Shown: in pieces, positions 13,998 to 23,567 of the stretch
Layout: the number at the start of each line of letters is the position of its first letter
Numbering within the stretch: the first letter of the stretch is position 1
Assembly: GCA_016650315.1 (NCBI GenBank)
Contig: JAENVZ010000079.1
Location: 1-23,567, forward strand
Direction: 5' to 3'
Length of the DNA stretch: 23,567 bases
Source of the DNA: Alphaproteobacteria bacterium
Lineage (GTDB): Bacteria; Pseudomonadota; Alphaproteobacteria; Sphingomonadales; Sphingomonadaceae
Translations under genes and position numbers: made by a program
The notes under the pieces: generated by a model
The model's input: only the letters and a program-made list of their open reading frames with translations
The model's database searches: none
Told to the model about the DNA's origin: nothing

Positions 13998-15092
13998 ATG
14001 GATAATTTCGCGGCGCAGGATCATCTCGCTTGCCTGCAGCTCATTCGTTCAGCAAATATTGGACCGGTGACTTATCTTCATCTCATTGCCCGTTATGGTA
14101 CGGCGCAGGCGGCGTTGCGTGCCATTCCCGGTCTTGCGGCGCGTGGCGGCGGACGAGCGCCACGTCTGGCTGAACTAGCCGGCATTGAGAGGGAGGTGGA
14201 ATGCGTGCAGGCGCTTGGCGCGCGCTACTTGTTTCTTGGACAACCACACTATCCGCCCTTGCTGGCCGAAATAGAAAATGCGCCGCCCGTGCTCATCTAT
14301 CGTGGCCGTCTTGATCTGCTCGACCGGCCCATGATCGCGATGGTGGGCGCGCGCAATGCATCGGCCGCCGCCTGCCGCTTTGCGCGTGGTCTTGCCCGCG
14401 ATTTGGGTCGTGCAGGGGCAAGTGTTGTGTCCGGCCTTGCGCGCGGGATCGACACGGCGGCCCATGAAGGATCGCTGGAAAGCGGCACGATCGCTGTCAT
14501 TGCAAGCGGCATAGACATTGCCTTTCCACCGGAAAATGCGGCGCTTCAGGAAAAGATAGCCCATGAGGGGCTGTTGTTGGCCGAACAACCTCCAGGTACG
14601 GAGCCGCGCGCACGGCATTTCCCCTATCGCAACCGAATCATTGCCGGACTGTCCATCGGGGCGGTGGTTGTGGAGGCCGCGCCCCGTTCAGGTTCATTAA
14701 TTACAGCCCGGCTTGCGGCGGAGGCGGGCAGGGAGGTGATGGCCGTCCCCGGCTCCCCGCTCGATCCCCGCGCACAGGGCTGCAACAGCCTTATCCGTGA
14801 AGGCGCAACGCTGATCCAGAGTGCTGCCGACGTTATGGAAGCGGTCGGCCCCATGGATGCACGGTTCGTTCGTCAGCATAATATCCCCTTCGCCCATGAG
14901 CCGGTTGCCGCCGATGCGACCGAACGGGAGCGGCAGGACATCCTGAGCCTGCTCAGCTTGACGCCGGCGCCAGTCGACGAACTCATCCGCCAGTCCGGAT
15001 TGCCGCCCGCCATCGTCCAGACGGTGCTGCTCGAACTGGAACTCGCGGGCCGTCTGGAACGTCACGCAGGCGGCAAAGTTTCGCTGGCCTGA
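13998..15092 (+). CDS. dprA: DNA-processing protein DprA
   Basis: DprA/Smf family, 364 aa, loading RecA on incoming single-stranded DNA during transformation. An N-terminal SAM/HhH-like part (about 10-75) is followed by the Rossmann-like DprA domain: IAMVGARNAS, SGLARGIDTAAHEG, SGIDIAFPPEN, FPYRNRIIAGLS and the late GSLITARLAAEAGREVMAVPG. A winged-helix DML1-like tail (about 305-364) closes with LLELELAGRLERHAGGKVSL. The ATG lacks a spaced ribosome binding site. A TTG two codons upstream (13992), with AGGTGG about ten bases before it and a four-base overlap with the plsY stop, is an equally possible start. It lies between plsY and topA as in related genomes. Confidence 0.95.
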   Translation: MDNFAAQDHLACLQLIRSANIGPVTYLHLIARYGTAQAALRAIPGLAARGGGRAPRLAELAGIEREVECVQALGARYLFLGQPHYPPLLAEIENAPPVLIYRGRLDLLDRPMIAMVGARNASAAACRFARGLARDLGRAGASVVSGLARGIDTAAHEGSLESGTIAVIASGIDIAFPPENAALQEKIAHEGLLLAEQPPGTEPRARHFPYRNRIIAGLSIGAVVVEAAPRSGSLITARLAAEAGREVMAVPGSPLDPRAQGCNSLIREGATLIQSAADVMEAVGPMDARFVRQHNIPFAHEPVAADATERERQDILSLLSLTPAPVDELIRQSGLPPAIVQTVLLELELAGRLERHAGGKVSLA

Positions 15093-15207
15093 CGCTCATC
15101 ACTTGCCCGTACCCCATATATGCGCCTATCCAGCGGCCTCTTGACGGCGGGGGTGGTTCATCGCCAGCCTCGTGCGTGTACGCGTAAAAATCGGGAAAAC
15201 TGGACAC

Positions 15208-17748
15208 ATGCAGCTTGTCATCGTCGAATCGCCGGCCAAGGCGAAAACCATCGAGAAATATCTGGGTGGCGATTATCGCGTGCTGGCGTCCTATGGCCAT
15301 ATTCGTGATTTGCCAGCCAAGGACGGCTCGGTCGACCCTGACAATGGCTTTGAAATGGCCTGGGAAAATTATGCCGACAAGGGCAAACAGCTTAAGGCCA
15401 TCACGGATGAGGCAAAAAAGGCCGACCGTCTGATTCTGGCAACTGACCCTGATCGGGAGGGCGAAGCGATCAGTTGGCATGTGCAGGAAGTTCTGAGAAA
15501 GAAAAAGGCGCTTCCTCAAAAGGTTGATCGCGTTACTTTTAACGCTATCACAAAAGATGCCGTGTTGCAGGCGATGGCGCACCCGCGTGCATTGGATGAA
15601 GATCTGATCGACGCTTACCGGGCCCGTCGCGCCCTCGATTATCTGGTCGGGTTCACCCTTTCGCCAGTCTTGTGGCGTAAACTTCCGGGCGCAAAATCGG
15701 CGGGCCGCGTGCAATCAGTGGCCCTGCGTCTTGTGGTAGAGCGCGAACGCGAGATCGAATTATTCAAACCCCAGGAATACTGGTCCGTCGCCGCCGAAAT
15801 GGAACAGGATGGCCAAAGCTTCACCGCGCGCCTCGTCCGCTGGAAGGGTGAGAAGGTCGAAAAAATGACGCTCGGCCAAGAGGCAGAGGCCCTGGCCGCT
15901 AAAGCGGATGTCGATGCGGGGCAGCTCAAGGTTGAGAGCGTCGAGACCAAACCGATCACCCGCAATCCGCCGCCGCCGTTCACAACATCGACAATCCAGC
16001 AGGAGGCCGCGCGCAAGCTGGGATTTTCCGCCAGCCATACCATGCGAATCGCGCAGCAACTTTATGAAGATGGCGCAATCACCTATATGCGGACCGACGG
16101 CGTGCAGATGGATCACAGCGCCATCTCCGCCGCGCGCAAGGCGATCACGGACCGTTACGACGGCGCCTATGTCCCCGACAAGCCGCGCCAGTACCAGACC
16201 AAGGCCAAAAATGCGCAGGAAGCGCATGAAGCGATCCGTCCCACCGATTTTTCGCGTGATCGGGTAGGATCTGGCGATCATGCAAAACTCTACGAACTGG
16301 TCTTCAAGCGCGCATTGGCCAGCCAGATGGCCTCTGCTCGAATGGAGCGTACGACAGTCGAATTGCGCGACGGCACGGGCCGAACCGGCCTGCGGGCGAC
16401 CGGGCAGGTGGTCATTTTCCCGGGTTTTCTGACGCTGTATGAAGAAGGCGTCGATGACAGCGACGACGAGAATGGCAAGCTGCTACCTCGCCTGAAAGAC
16501 GGGGATGCGCCGGCCAAGAAATCCGTCGCCGCCGACCAGCATTTTACACAGCCGCCACCGCGTTACAGCGAGGCAAGCCTTGTCAAAAAGCTGGAGGAAC
16601 TGGGCATCGGCCGCCCTTCCACTTATGCCTCGACGCTGCAGACGCTCAAGGACCGCGACTATGTGCGGATCGAAAAAAACCGCTTCTTTGCCGAGGAGAG
16701 CGGGCGGCTCGTAACAGCGTTTCTGGAACGATTCTTCGAACGCTATGTATCCTATGATTTCACTGCCGGACTTGAGGATGAGCTGGACGAAATCAGTGGT
16801 GGCCGTGCGGCATGGCAAAAGGTGCTTGAAGACTTCTGGCGCGATTTCAAGCCAAAGACAGCCGAAGTCATGGAGCAGAAACCCTCCGACATTACTGCCG
16901 AACTGGATACGTTCCTTGCCCCCATGCTGTTCCCCGACAAAGAGGATGGCAGCAACCCGCGCGCCTGCCCGCTTTGCAGCGATGGCAAGCTGTCCCTTCG
17001 CGGCGGGCGCTTTGGCGCGTTTATCGCCTGCTCCAATTATCCAGAATGCAAGTTCACCCGCAAATTCGGTCAACCCGGCGGCGATTCCAATGGGGACAGC
17101 AACGGCCCTGAAATATTGGGTCAACACCCCGAAACGGGGTTGGACATTGTTCGGAAATCCGGCCGCTTTGGTCCTTACATAGAAATGGGCAGCGGCAAGG
17201 AGGCGACACGCGGCTCCATTCCCCGCGATATTCCAGGCGAGGATTTTGGGCTGGAATGGGCAATCAAGCTGTTAAGCCTGCCGCGCACGATCGGCGATCA
17301 CCCTGAAACCGGAAAGCCGATTACCGCCAGCATAGGCCGCTATGGCCCTTATCTTGCCCATGATGGTAAATATGCCAAGCTTTCTGGCACCTTGGAGGTG
17401 TTCGATACTGGGATGAATGCGGTAGTTGCAAAGCTTGCCGATGCCGCCAACAGGGGCGGGCGGGCGACGAGTGCAAGCCGTGAACCATTAAAGCTATTGG
17501 GCGCGCATCCCCGCACGGGTCTGGATATCAAGCTGATGGATGGGCGTTACGGTGCTTATGTTACCGATGGTACGACCAATGCCACATTGCCCAAAACAGT
17601 CGAAAAGGATGCCCTCACATTAGAGGAGGCTGCTCAGCTTATTGACGAGCGAGCGGCCAAGGCTCCAACGAAAGGCAAGAAAAAGGCAGCTCCCAAGAAA
17701 AAAGCTGCACCAAAAAAGGCTGCTGCCAAAAAGGTAAAGGCTGGCTGA
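15208..17748 (+). CDS. topA: DNA topoisomerase I (type IA)
   Basis: Type IA topoisomerase relaxing negative supercoils, 846 aa. The TOPRIM domain starts at residue 1 with LVIVESPAKAKTIEKYLG; the acidic motif is LATDPDREGEAISWH (77-91). The active-site Tyr is Y293 in AITYMRTDGV. One tetracysteine zinc finger (CPLC ... CSNYPEC, about 586-612) is followed by several C-terminal topoisomerase repeats (HPETGLDI, GRFGPYIE, HPETGKPI, GRYGPYLAH, HPRTGLDI, GRYGAYVT). The protein ends in a Lys/Ala/Pro-rich tail of about 29 residues that probably adds DNA binding. I take the ATG directly before the TOPRIM; an in-frame upstream GTG would add 12 residues without family support. The downstream terminator ends the plsY-dprA-topA run. 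Confidence 0.98.
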   Translation: MQLVIVESPAKAKTIEKYLGGDYRVLASYGHIRDLPAKDGSVDPDNGFEMAWENYADKGKQLKAITDEAKKADRLILATDPDREGEAISWHVQEVLRKKKALPQKVDRVTFNAITKDAVLQAMAHPRALDEDLIDAYRARRALDYLVGFTLSPVLWRKLPGAKSAGRVQSVALRLVVEREREIELFKPQEYWSVAAEMEQDGQSFTARLVRWKGEKVEKMTLGQEAEALAAKADVDAGQLKVESVETKPITRNPPPPFTTSTIQQEAARKLGFSASHTMRIAQQLYEDGAITYMRTDGVQMDHSAISAARKAITDRYDGAYVPDKPRQYQTKAKNAQEAHEAIRPTDFSRDRVGSGDHAKLYELVFKRALASQMASARMERTTVELRDGTGRTGLRATGQVVIFPGFLTLYEEGVDDSDDENGKLLPRLKDGDAPAKKSVAADQHFTQPPPRYSEASLVKKLEELGIGRPSTYASTLQTLKDRDYVRIEKNRFFAEESGRLVTAFLERFFERYVSYDFTAGLEDELDEISGGRAAWQKVLEDFWRDFKPKTAEVMEQKPSDITAELDTFLAPMLFPDKEDGSNPRACPLCSDGKLSLRGGRFGAFIACSNYPECKFTRKFGQPGGDSNGDSNGPEILGQHPETGLDIVRKSGRFGPYIEMGSGKEATRGSIPRDIPGEDFGLEWAIKLLSLPRTIGDHPETGKPITASIGRYGPYLAHDGKYAKLSGTLEVFDTGMNAVVAKLADAANRGGRATSASREPLKLLGAHPRTGLDIKLMDGRYGAYVTDGTTNATLPKTVEKDALTLEEAAQLIDERAAKAPTKGKKKAAPKKKAAPKKAAAKKVKAG

Positions 17749-17812
17749 GTCCAATTGGGGCGCGGCCTGCAAGGTGCTGCGCCATTTCGCATATCAATTT
17801 ATTTCTGCGTAC

Positions 17813-17854
17813 AATAAAAAAGAGGCGGCCAGTGACTGGCCGCCTCTCATTTTT
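17813..17854. terminator. bidirectional intrinsic terminator
   Basis: AGAGGCGGCCAG (17821-17832) and CTGGCCGCCTCT (17836-17847) form a perfect 12-bp stem with a TGA loop. A run of A lies before it and a run of T after it, so it can end topA on the plus strand and the small lipoprotein gene on the minus strand. It is one of the clearest structures in the window. Confidence 0.9.
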
Positions 17855-17871
17855 CCGTAGTGAACGCGCTA

Positions 17872-18057
17872 TTATTCAGCGGCGTTTTCAACGGCAGTCG
17901 CGTTTTCAGCGACGTTTTCCATTGCCGTAGCGGCATTTTCAACGACGTTTTCAACAACTTCGTTCGAAGCGTTGGTTGCTTCTTCAGCAGGCTTCTCACC
18001 GCATGCGGCGAGGGCCATCAGGCTGGCTGCAGCAAAGACAACAGCGAATTTGTTCAT
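17872..18057 (-). CDS. small predicted lipoprotein, function unknown
   Basis: A 61-residue protein with an N-terminal signal: MNKF, a hydrophobic stretch, then the lipobox LAAC with lipidated C19 followed by GEKPAEE. After position 19 the chain is short, acidic and built from repeats of the type VEN/MEN with Ala (ENVVENAATAMENVAENA...), likely a helical amphipathic segment. GGGAG nine bases before the ATG is a good ribosome binding site; a longer in-frame start would put residues before the signal peptide, so I reject it. The gene ends at the shared terminator facing topA. Small Ala/Glu/Asn-rich lipoproteins of this kind are common and mostly uncharacterised in sphingomonads. I do not assign a function; an entericidin-like or envelope-stress role is possible but not shown. 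Confidence 0.75.
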   Translation of the reverse strand: MNKFAVVFAAASLMALAACGEKPAEEATNASNEVVENVVENAATAMENVAENATAVENAAE

Positions 18058-18466
18058 GTTATAAGGCTCCCATAGCAATAAATCGCTTCGAAGCATCACG
18101 CCCGTCGCGAGCGGTCCGCATTAACGTGCGCGCACGGAACGTCAATAGTTTTTCGCAAAGGCGAACGGTTTCTTTATGCGTACGAAATGCTTTTATTCCT
18201 CCCAAAAGCTGCTTCTTCCCAATGTGTAAGGCGTTGGGAAGGGCGATATTAGCCTGATTCATTCTATGTAAACGCCTTGCTCAATACATTATGGGTATAT
18301 GATGCGGGATAGTTTTGTGACGCACTGCGGCATAATCCACGGCCATTACTGACTGTTTTCATAGAGATGAGACCTGCCGTCAAAAGCGGATTTGCCAACG
18401 CGCGTCCGCTCGGTTAGTTCACGCGCAAATTCTCACCCCTTTCGGATCGTGGAGTCACCACTTATA
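18058..18466. other. 409-base divergent promoter region, no recognised gene
   Basis: This gap separates the divergent lipoprotein and ABC-F genes and should hold both promoters. A perfect palindrome CGTGCGCGCACG lies at 18125-18136, next to a minus-strand TTGACG (18145-18140) that could be the lipoprotein -35; the matching -10 is poor. For the ABC-F gene a CATAAT (18331-18336) is the best -10-like site but lacks a good -35. GGAG at 18451-18454 is its likely ribosome binding site. No small protein or RNA family is recognised. Confidence 0.4.
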
Positions 18467-20146
<1,680 letters not shown>

Positions 20147-20160
20147 AGGTGCAGTAATCG

Positions 20161-20181
20161 GCGCCGGCCTTACGCCGGCGC
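20161..20181. terminator. GC-rich hairpin between convergent genes
   Basis: GCGCCGGC and GCCGGCGC form a perfect 8-bp stem with the loop CTTAC, fifteen bases after the ettA stop. The stop codon of the carbonic anhydrase gene lies in the loop and its last codons in one arm. There is no T-run on either side, so it is at best a weak terminator or an RNA end-stabilising structure for both convergent genes. Confidence 0.4.
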
Positions 20182-20808
20182 AAATTGGCCTGTGTCTTCG
20201 TCCAATATATGCAGCACGCCATCGGAAATGGCGAAAAACGCGCCGATCAGGCGCAGTTCGCCATTTCGTTCCTTCTCCCGGATGCAGGGAAAGGTGCGCA
20301 GGTTCGCCAGGCTGACTTTAACGCCTTCATGTTCCATCGCCCGATGGGATTCGCGGCTGTGTTCATTCCCGTATTGGGCCACAACCTTGGCACGGGCTTC
20401 ATCCAGCAGGTCAATCCAATGCGCAATGAAGCCGCCCTCGCCCGGCGGGGCATCTTTCAGCTCTTGCGTCAATGCTGCGTGACAACCACCGCAGCGGCCA
20501 TGGCCCATGACCAGTATTTCGCTTACCCCGATCACCTGCACCGCAAATTCCAGTGCAGCGGAGACGCCATGGCGACCAGGCGCCATTTCGAAGGGGGGCA
20601 CCAGTGCGGCCACATTGCGCACGACAAAGACTTCGCCAGGATTGGTGTCGAATATTTGCGCCGGATCAACCCGGCTGTCAGAACAGGCAATGATCATGAC
20701 GCCCGGACTTTGCCCATCGCGTAATTCATCCCAGCGTTCGCGCTGTTGCGTCCATCCGGTTTCACGGAAACGGCGGTAGCCCGCCAGCATATTGTCAAAG
20801 TCGGCCAT
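20170..20808 (-). CDS. beta-class carbonic anhydrase
   Basis: Zinc beta-carbonic anhydrase, 212 aa, interconverting CO2 and bicarbonate. Zn ligands are C42 (ACSDSRVDP), H103 and C106 (GHGRCGGC), with the Asp44-Arg46 dyad in CSDSR. FVVRNVAALVPP and HGVSAALEFAV are conserved. I start at the ATG before MADFDNMLAGYRRF, because the longer frame upstream runs into the divergent lipA leader and has no family similarity. It converges on ettA, with a hairpin at its stop, and is divergent from lipA with only 65 bases between starts. Sulphate-transporter fusions are not seen. The physiological role (bicarbonate supply for carboxylases) is inferred. Confidence 0.95.
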   Translation of the reverse strand: MADFDNMLAGYRRFRETGWTQQRERWDELRDGQSPGVMIIACSDSRVDPAQIFDTNPGEVFVVRNVAALVPPFEMAPGRHGVSAALEFAVQVIGVSEILVMGHGRCGGCHAALTQELKDAPPGEGGFIAHWIDLLDEARAKVVAQYGNEHSRESHRAMEHEGVKVSLANLRTFPCIREKERNGELRLIGAFFAISDGVLHILDEDTGQFAPA

Positions 20809-20873
20809 GCATTTCGCATATGCATAGTTAAAGGGGGGTGGCAAGTGATCGCATACATCGCTATCTGGGCAGC

Positions 20874-21821
20874 ATGAACGAAGTGACCCGCATCGAACCC
20901 GAAAGTCCGCGTCCAGAACGGCAACGCAAGCCGGACTGGATTCGCGTGAAGGCTCCAACCAGTGCCGCTTTTGCCGAAACCAAACGGCTGATGCGGTCGA
21001 AAAACCTGGTCACTGTATGCGAAGAGGCTGCTTGCCCCAATATTGGCGAGTGCTGGACCAAGAAACATGCGACGGTCATGATCCTTGGCGATACTTGCAC
21101 GCGGGCCTGTGCCTTTTGCAACGTCAAGACAGGCATGCCACGTGCAGTGGACAAGCTGGAGCCTCAACATGTGGCCGAGGCCGCTGCGCAAATGGGGTTG
21201 AGCCATATCGTCATCACTTCGGTTGACCGCGATGACCTGCCCGATGGCGGAGCGAGCCAGTTCGTCAAGGTGATCCGGGCGTTGCGTGATATGACGCCGC
21301 AGACAACCATTGAGATCCTGACCCCGGATTTCCGCAACAAGGCGGACTCGGCGGTCGAATCGATCGTTGCGGCGCGGCCCGACGTTTACAATCACAATCT
21401 GGAGACAGTTCCTCGTCTTTACCCCACGATCCGACCGGGCGCGCGCTATTATGCCTCGTTGCGCCTGCTTGAAAGCGTGAAGCGGCATGATCCGTCGATC
21501 TTCACCAAGTCCGGGATCATGCTGGGCCTGGGTGAAAATCGGTTGGAAGTGCATCAGGTGATGGACGACATGCGCTCTGCCGACATCGATTTCCTGACCA
21601 TGGGTCAGTATCTGCAACCAACGCCGCGTCATACCAAGATCATCGACTTTGTGACGCCGCAGGCTTTTGACGCCTATGCGGCTATTGCGCGGGCCAAGGG
21701 TTTCCTGCAAGTGGCGTCGAGTCCGCTCACGCGTTCAAGCTATCACGCTGGCGAGGATTTCGAACAGATGCGCGCGGCCCGCGAGGCAAAGCTGGCCAGA
21801 GAGAGTAATGCCAAAGCATAG
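20874..21821 (+). CDS. lipA: lipoyl synthase
   Basis: Radical SAM enzyme inserting two sulfurs into octanoyl groups to make lipoate, 315 aa. The auxiliary cluster motif is [12 protein letters not shown] (C49, C54, C60) and the radical SAM motif is CTRACAFC (C75, C79, C82). The C-terminal RSSYHAGE supplies the conserved Ser ligand of the auxiliary cluster. [13 protein letters not shown] and [12 protein letters not shown] are family signatures. The ATG is chosen over an in-frame GTG 12 codons upstream; the ribosome binding site (TGGGC) is weak. The gene overlaps ratA by 14 bases, so the two are likely co-transcribed and coupled. Confidence 0.98.
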   Translation: MNEVTRIEPESPRPERQRKPDWIRVKAPTSAAFAETKRLMRSKNLVTVCEEAACPNIGECWTKKHATVMILGDTCTRACAFCNVKTGMPRAVDKLEPQHVAEAAAQMGLSHIVITSVDRDDLPDGGASQFVKVIRALRDMTPQTTIEILTPDFRNKADSAVESIVAARPDVYNHNLETVPRLYPTIRPGARYYASLRLLESVKRHDPSIFTKSGIMLGLGENRLEVHQVMDDMRSADIDFLTMGQYLQPTPRHTKIIDFVTPQAFDAYAAIARAKGFLQVASSPLTRSSYHAGEDFEQMRAAREAKLARESNAKA

Positions 21822-22281
21822 CGAAACCCGCCATCTGCCTCACACGCCAGAGCAAATGTTCGACCTTGTGTGCGATGTCAGGCGTTATCCTGAATTTTTG
21901 CCCTGGGTTAGCGCCGTTCGCGTGCGTTCAGACAGCAGTACCGCGATGGAAGCGGATCTGATTGTAGGGTTTAAGGCCCTGCGCGAAAGCTTCACATCAC
22001 GCGTGCACAAGGTTCGTCCGACTGAAGTCGATGTCGACTATCTCGACGGGCCGCTGAAATATCTCCACAATCACTGGCGCTTCCGACCTGATGGGGCAGG
22101 GGGGACGTTCGTCGAATTCTCCGTGGATTTCGCCTTTAAAAGCCATTTGTTCGAAATGCTGGCCGGGCAAATGTTCGACCGTGCGCTCCGCAAGATGATC
22201 GGCGCGTTCGAAGAGCGGGCAAAGACGCTTTACGGCGCCGTATCCGGCATCAGCAGTTCCAGCGCGCACAGCGCCGCCTGA
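21808..22281 (+). CDS. ratA: RatA/COQ10-like SRPBCC protein
   Basis: START-like (SRPBCC) lipid-binding protein, 157 aa, of the RatA/COQ10 family. Homologues bind ubiquinone and support respiration (COQ10), or in E. coli inhibit ribosome subunit association (RatA). The opening [26 protein letters not shown] is the family hallmark; [10 protein letters not shown] and [36 protein letters not shown] close the fold. It starts inside the lipA end (AGAGAGAG before the ATG). Its last 52 bases overlap, in antisense, the end of cinA, encoding a Ser/Ala-rich tail. A COQ10-like role is more likely in an alphaproteobacterium; no antitoxin partner is adjacent. Confidence 0.93.
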   Translation: MPKHSETRHLPHTPEQMFDLVCDVRRYPEFLPWVSAVRVRSDSSTAMEADLIVGFKALRESFTSRVHKVRPTEVDVDYLDGPLKYLHNHWRFRPDGAGGTFVEFSVDFAFKSHLFEMLAGQMFDRALRKMIGAFEERAKTLYGAVSGISSSSAHSAA

Positions 22282-22745
22282 AGCCGTACCGATCCGCGCC
22301 CTTCATTCGCAAAGGCGCGCGTGTCGGCAATAATATTTTCCGGGTCCTCATCGCGTTCTGCCTTGGCAAAAACGACGGTTCCAACAGGTTTCTTGTCGCT
22401 GCCTCCGTCCGGTCCAGCGATTCCGGTGATGGCGACCGCAACATCGGCCTTCGATACATTGAGCGCCCCCTGCGCCATACCCCAGGCGACTGCGATCGAT
22501 ACCGAACCGAATGTTTCAAGAACGTCCTGGCTGACCTTCAGCAATTCCATCTTGGATTCGTTGGAATAAGTGATGAACCCGGTTTCGAACACATCGGAAG
22601 ATCCCGGAATTTCAGTAAGTGCCGCCGCGACAAGGCCGCCGGTGCAGCTTTCCGCCAGCGCAATCTTGCGTCCAGCAGCGCGATTTGCATCGATCACCTT
22701 GCGCGCGGCTTCAACCAGCGCGATGGGAAGAAGGGTGTCAGTCAT
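22230..22745 (-). CDS. CinA C-terminal domain protein (nicotinamide-nucleotide amidohydrolase PncC)
   Basis: Stand-alone CinA_C domain protein, 171 aa, equal to E. coli PncC. It deamidates nicotinamide mononucleotide to nicotinate mononucleotide in NAD recycling. ALAESCTGGLVAAALTEIPG (29-48) holds the active-site Ser/Thr pocket, and AITGIAGPDGGSDKKPVGTV the second conserved loop. The N-terminal molybdopterin-like domain of full CinA is absent. The ATG is four bases after the ispDF stop, so the two are an operon. The gene ends 52 bases inside the convergent ratA. Confidence 0.94.
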   Translation of the reverse strand: MTDTLLPIALVEAARKVIDANRAAGRKIALAESCTGGLVAAALTEIPGSSDVFETGFITYSNESKMELLKVSQDVLETFGSVSIAVAWGMAQGALNVSKADVAVAITGIAGPDGGSDKKPVGTVVFAKAERDEDPENIIADTRAFANEGRGSVRLQAALCALELLMPDTAP

Positions 22746-22749
22746 GGCG

Positions 22750-23567
22750 TTAGGATATCCCGGGAAGGGTTAGTGTGGCAATGGCCTGTGCAGCAATGCC
22801 TTCGCCGCGCCCTGCAAAGCCCAGCCCTTCGGTGGTCGTTGCCTTCACGCCGACCTGATCCGGCGTGATCCGCAGAATTTCTGCAATGCGTGATCGCATG
22901 GCGTCACGATGCGGCCCGATTTTCGGAGCTTCGCAGATAATGGTAAGGTCGACATGGGCGATCTGGCCTCCGCGTGCGGCAACTCTCTCACGCGCATGTT
23001 CCAGGAATATGACAGACGCGGCGCCCCGCCATTGGGGATCGGACGGCGGAAAATGGCTGCCGATATCGCCTTCTGCCAAGGCCCCGAAAATAGCGTCGGT
23101 CAGGGCGTGGAGGGCAACATCGGCATCGCTGTGTCCGCTCAACCCCTTGTCATGGGGAATATGAACGCCGCCCAGCCATAATGGTACGTCCGCCACCAGG
23201 CGGTGCACATCATAGCCCATGCCGGTACGGGTTGAACATTGTCCCACCAAACGTTGCTCGGCCAAGGCAAAATCGCCGGGATAGGTGAGCTTCTCAAGCA
23301 TGGAGTCCCCTTCGACCAGGATGACGTCATGGCCGGCTGCACGGACAATCTGCGCGTCATCAGACGCATCCATGGCGTCGTTCCAAACACGATGTGCCGC
23401 CAATATGGTATTGAAGTCAAATGCTTGCGGCGTCTGGACGCGGACAAGACCCGTGCGGTCAACGCCATCGCCAAGGATCGTGTCGCCATGGGCCAATGTG
23501 TCGACGACCGGCAAAACGGGAATGGCGCCTGATCTGTGATCCAATGCGCCCAGCAACCGATCGGCGA
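22750..23567 (-). CDS. ispDF: bifunctional IspD/IspF, 5' end beyond the window (partial)
   Basis: C-terminal part of the fused MEP-pathway enzyme typical of alphaproteobacteria; the start lies right of the window. The first about 110 visible residues are the end of IspD (2-C-methyl-D-erythritol 4-phosphate cytidylyltransferase), with VRVQTPQAFDF and DDAQIVRAAGHDVILVEGD. IspF (2,4-cyclodiphosphate synthase) begins near RTGMGYDVHRL, whose Asp and His bind metal; the third ligand is in SDADVALHALTDA. GDIGSHFPPSDPQW, VKATTTEGLGFAGRGEG and a normal C-terminus show it is intact. The fusion joins two non-consecutive steps (IspE acts between them). It is followed after four bases by the cinA-type gene. 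Confidence 0.97.
   Translation of the reverse strand, partial: ADRLLGALDHRSGAIPVLPVVDTLAHGDTILGDGVDRTGLVRVQTPQAFDFNTILAAHRVWNDAMDASDDAQIVRAAGHDVILVEGDSMLEKLTYPGDFALAEQRLVGQCSTRTGMGYDVHRLVADVPLWLGGVHIPHDKGLSGHSDADVALHALTDAIFGALAEGDIGSHFPPSDPQWRGAASVIFLEHARERVAARGGQIAHVDLTIICEAPKIGPHRDAMRSRIAEILRITPDQVGVKATTTEGLGFAGRGEGIAAQAIATLTLPGIS

Noticed and set aside
18059..18262. Minus-strand 67-codon frame upstream of the lipoprotein
   Set aside because: It lies in the promoter region, has no ribosome binding site of note and no recognisable features.
20694..21710. Minus-strand 338-codon frame over lipA
   Set aside because: lipA has both iron-sulfur cysteine motifs on the plus strand; the antisense frame also runs into the carbonic anhydrase in another frame.
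21808..22281. RatA as the toxin of a type II toxin-antitoxin pair
   Set aside because: No antitoxin gene is adjacent and the lipA neighbourhood and fold fit a COQ10-like quinone-binding role better.

Overview
The window is G+C-rich DNA from an alphaproteobacterium, most likely a sphingomonad (Sphingobium, Novosphingobium, Sphingomonas or a relative). Supporting this are a C4-type 5-aminolevulinate synthase, a fused IspD-IspF enzyme, the gene run murI / plsY-dprA-topA, and a catabolic cluster of meta-cleavage type. The genus is an inference from gene content; no rRNA is present.

Positions 1 to about 9630 are accessory catabolic DNA. A tightly packed minus-strand cluster reads, in transcription order: Nu-class-like glutathione S-transferase, type I extradiol dioxygenase, 2-keto-4-pentenoate hydratase, acyl-CoA dehydrogenase, family III CoA-transferase, HTD2/MaoC-like hydratase, acylating acetaldehyde dehydrogenase, 4-hydroxy-2-oxovalerate aldolase, and an ACMSD-like amidohydrolase that runs off the left edge. 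Together they encode ring fission, a complete lower meta-cleavage route to pyruvate and acetyl-CoA, and a three-gene CoA-thioester module that could process the acid released from the ring-fission product. No alpha/beta-hydrolase for the C-C cleavage step is visible. The amidohydrolase could fill that step, as LigY does in DDVA (lignin biphenyl) catabolism. A beta-hydroxyacid dehydrogenase is transcribed divergently from the GST across an AT-rich promoter region. No regulator or ring hydroxylase lies in the window.

Positions 9630-10097 form a mobile-DNA scar. The first residues of an IS6-type transposase are fused in frame to a piece of a P4-type tyrosine integrase carrying an internal stop and lacking its catalytic C-terminus. 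The scar ends next to the 3' end of tRNA-Lys(TTT), a classic integration site, so the catabolic block probably arrived as, or within, a genomic island.

From 10098 onward the genes are core. They are tRNA-Lys, folK, hemA and murI (minus); plsY-dprA-topA (plus); a small lipoprotein gene (minus) facing topA across a shared bidirectional terminator; an EttA-type ABC-F gene (plus); a beta-carbonic anhydrase gene (minus), divergent from lipA-ratA (plus); and cinA and ispDF (minus), with cinA overlapping the end of ratA. They serve folate, tetrapyrrole, peptidoglycan, phospholipid, DNA topology, translation, lipoate, quinone and isoprenoid functions. The catabolic cluster and its insertion scar are the main points of novelty.
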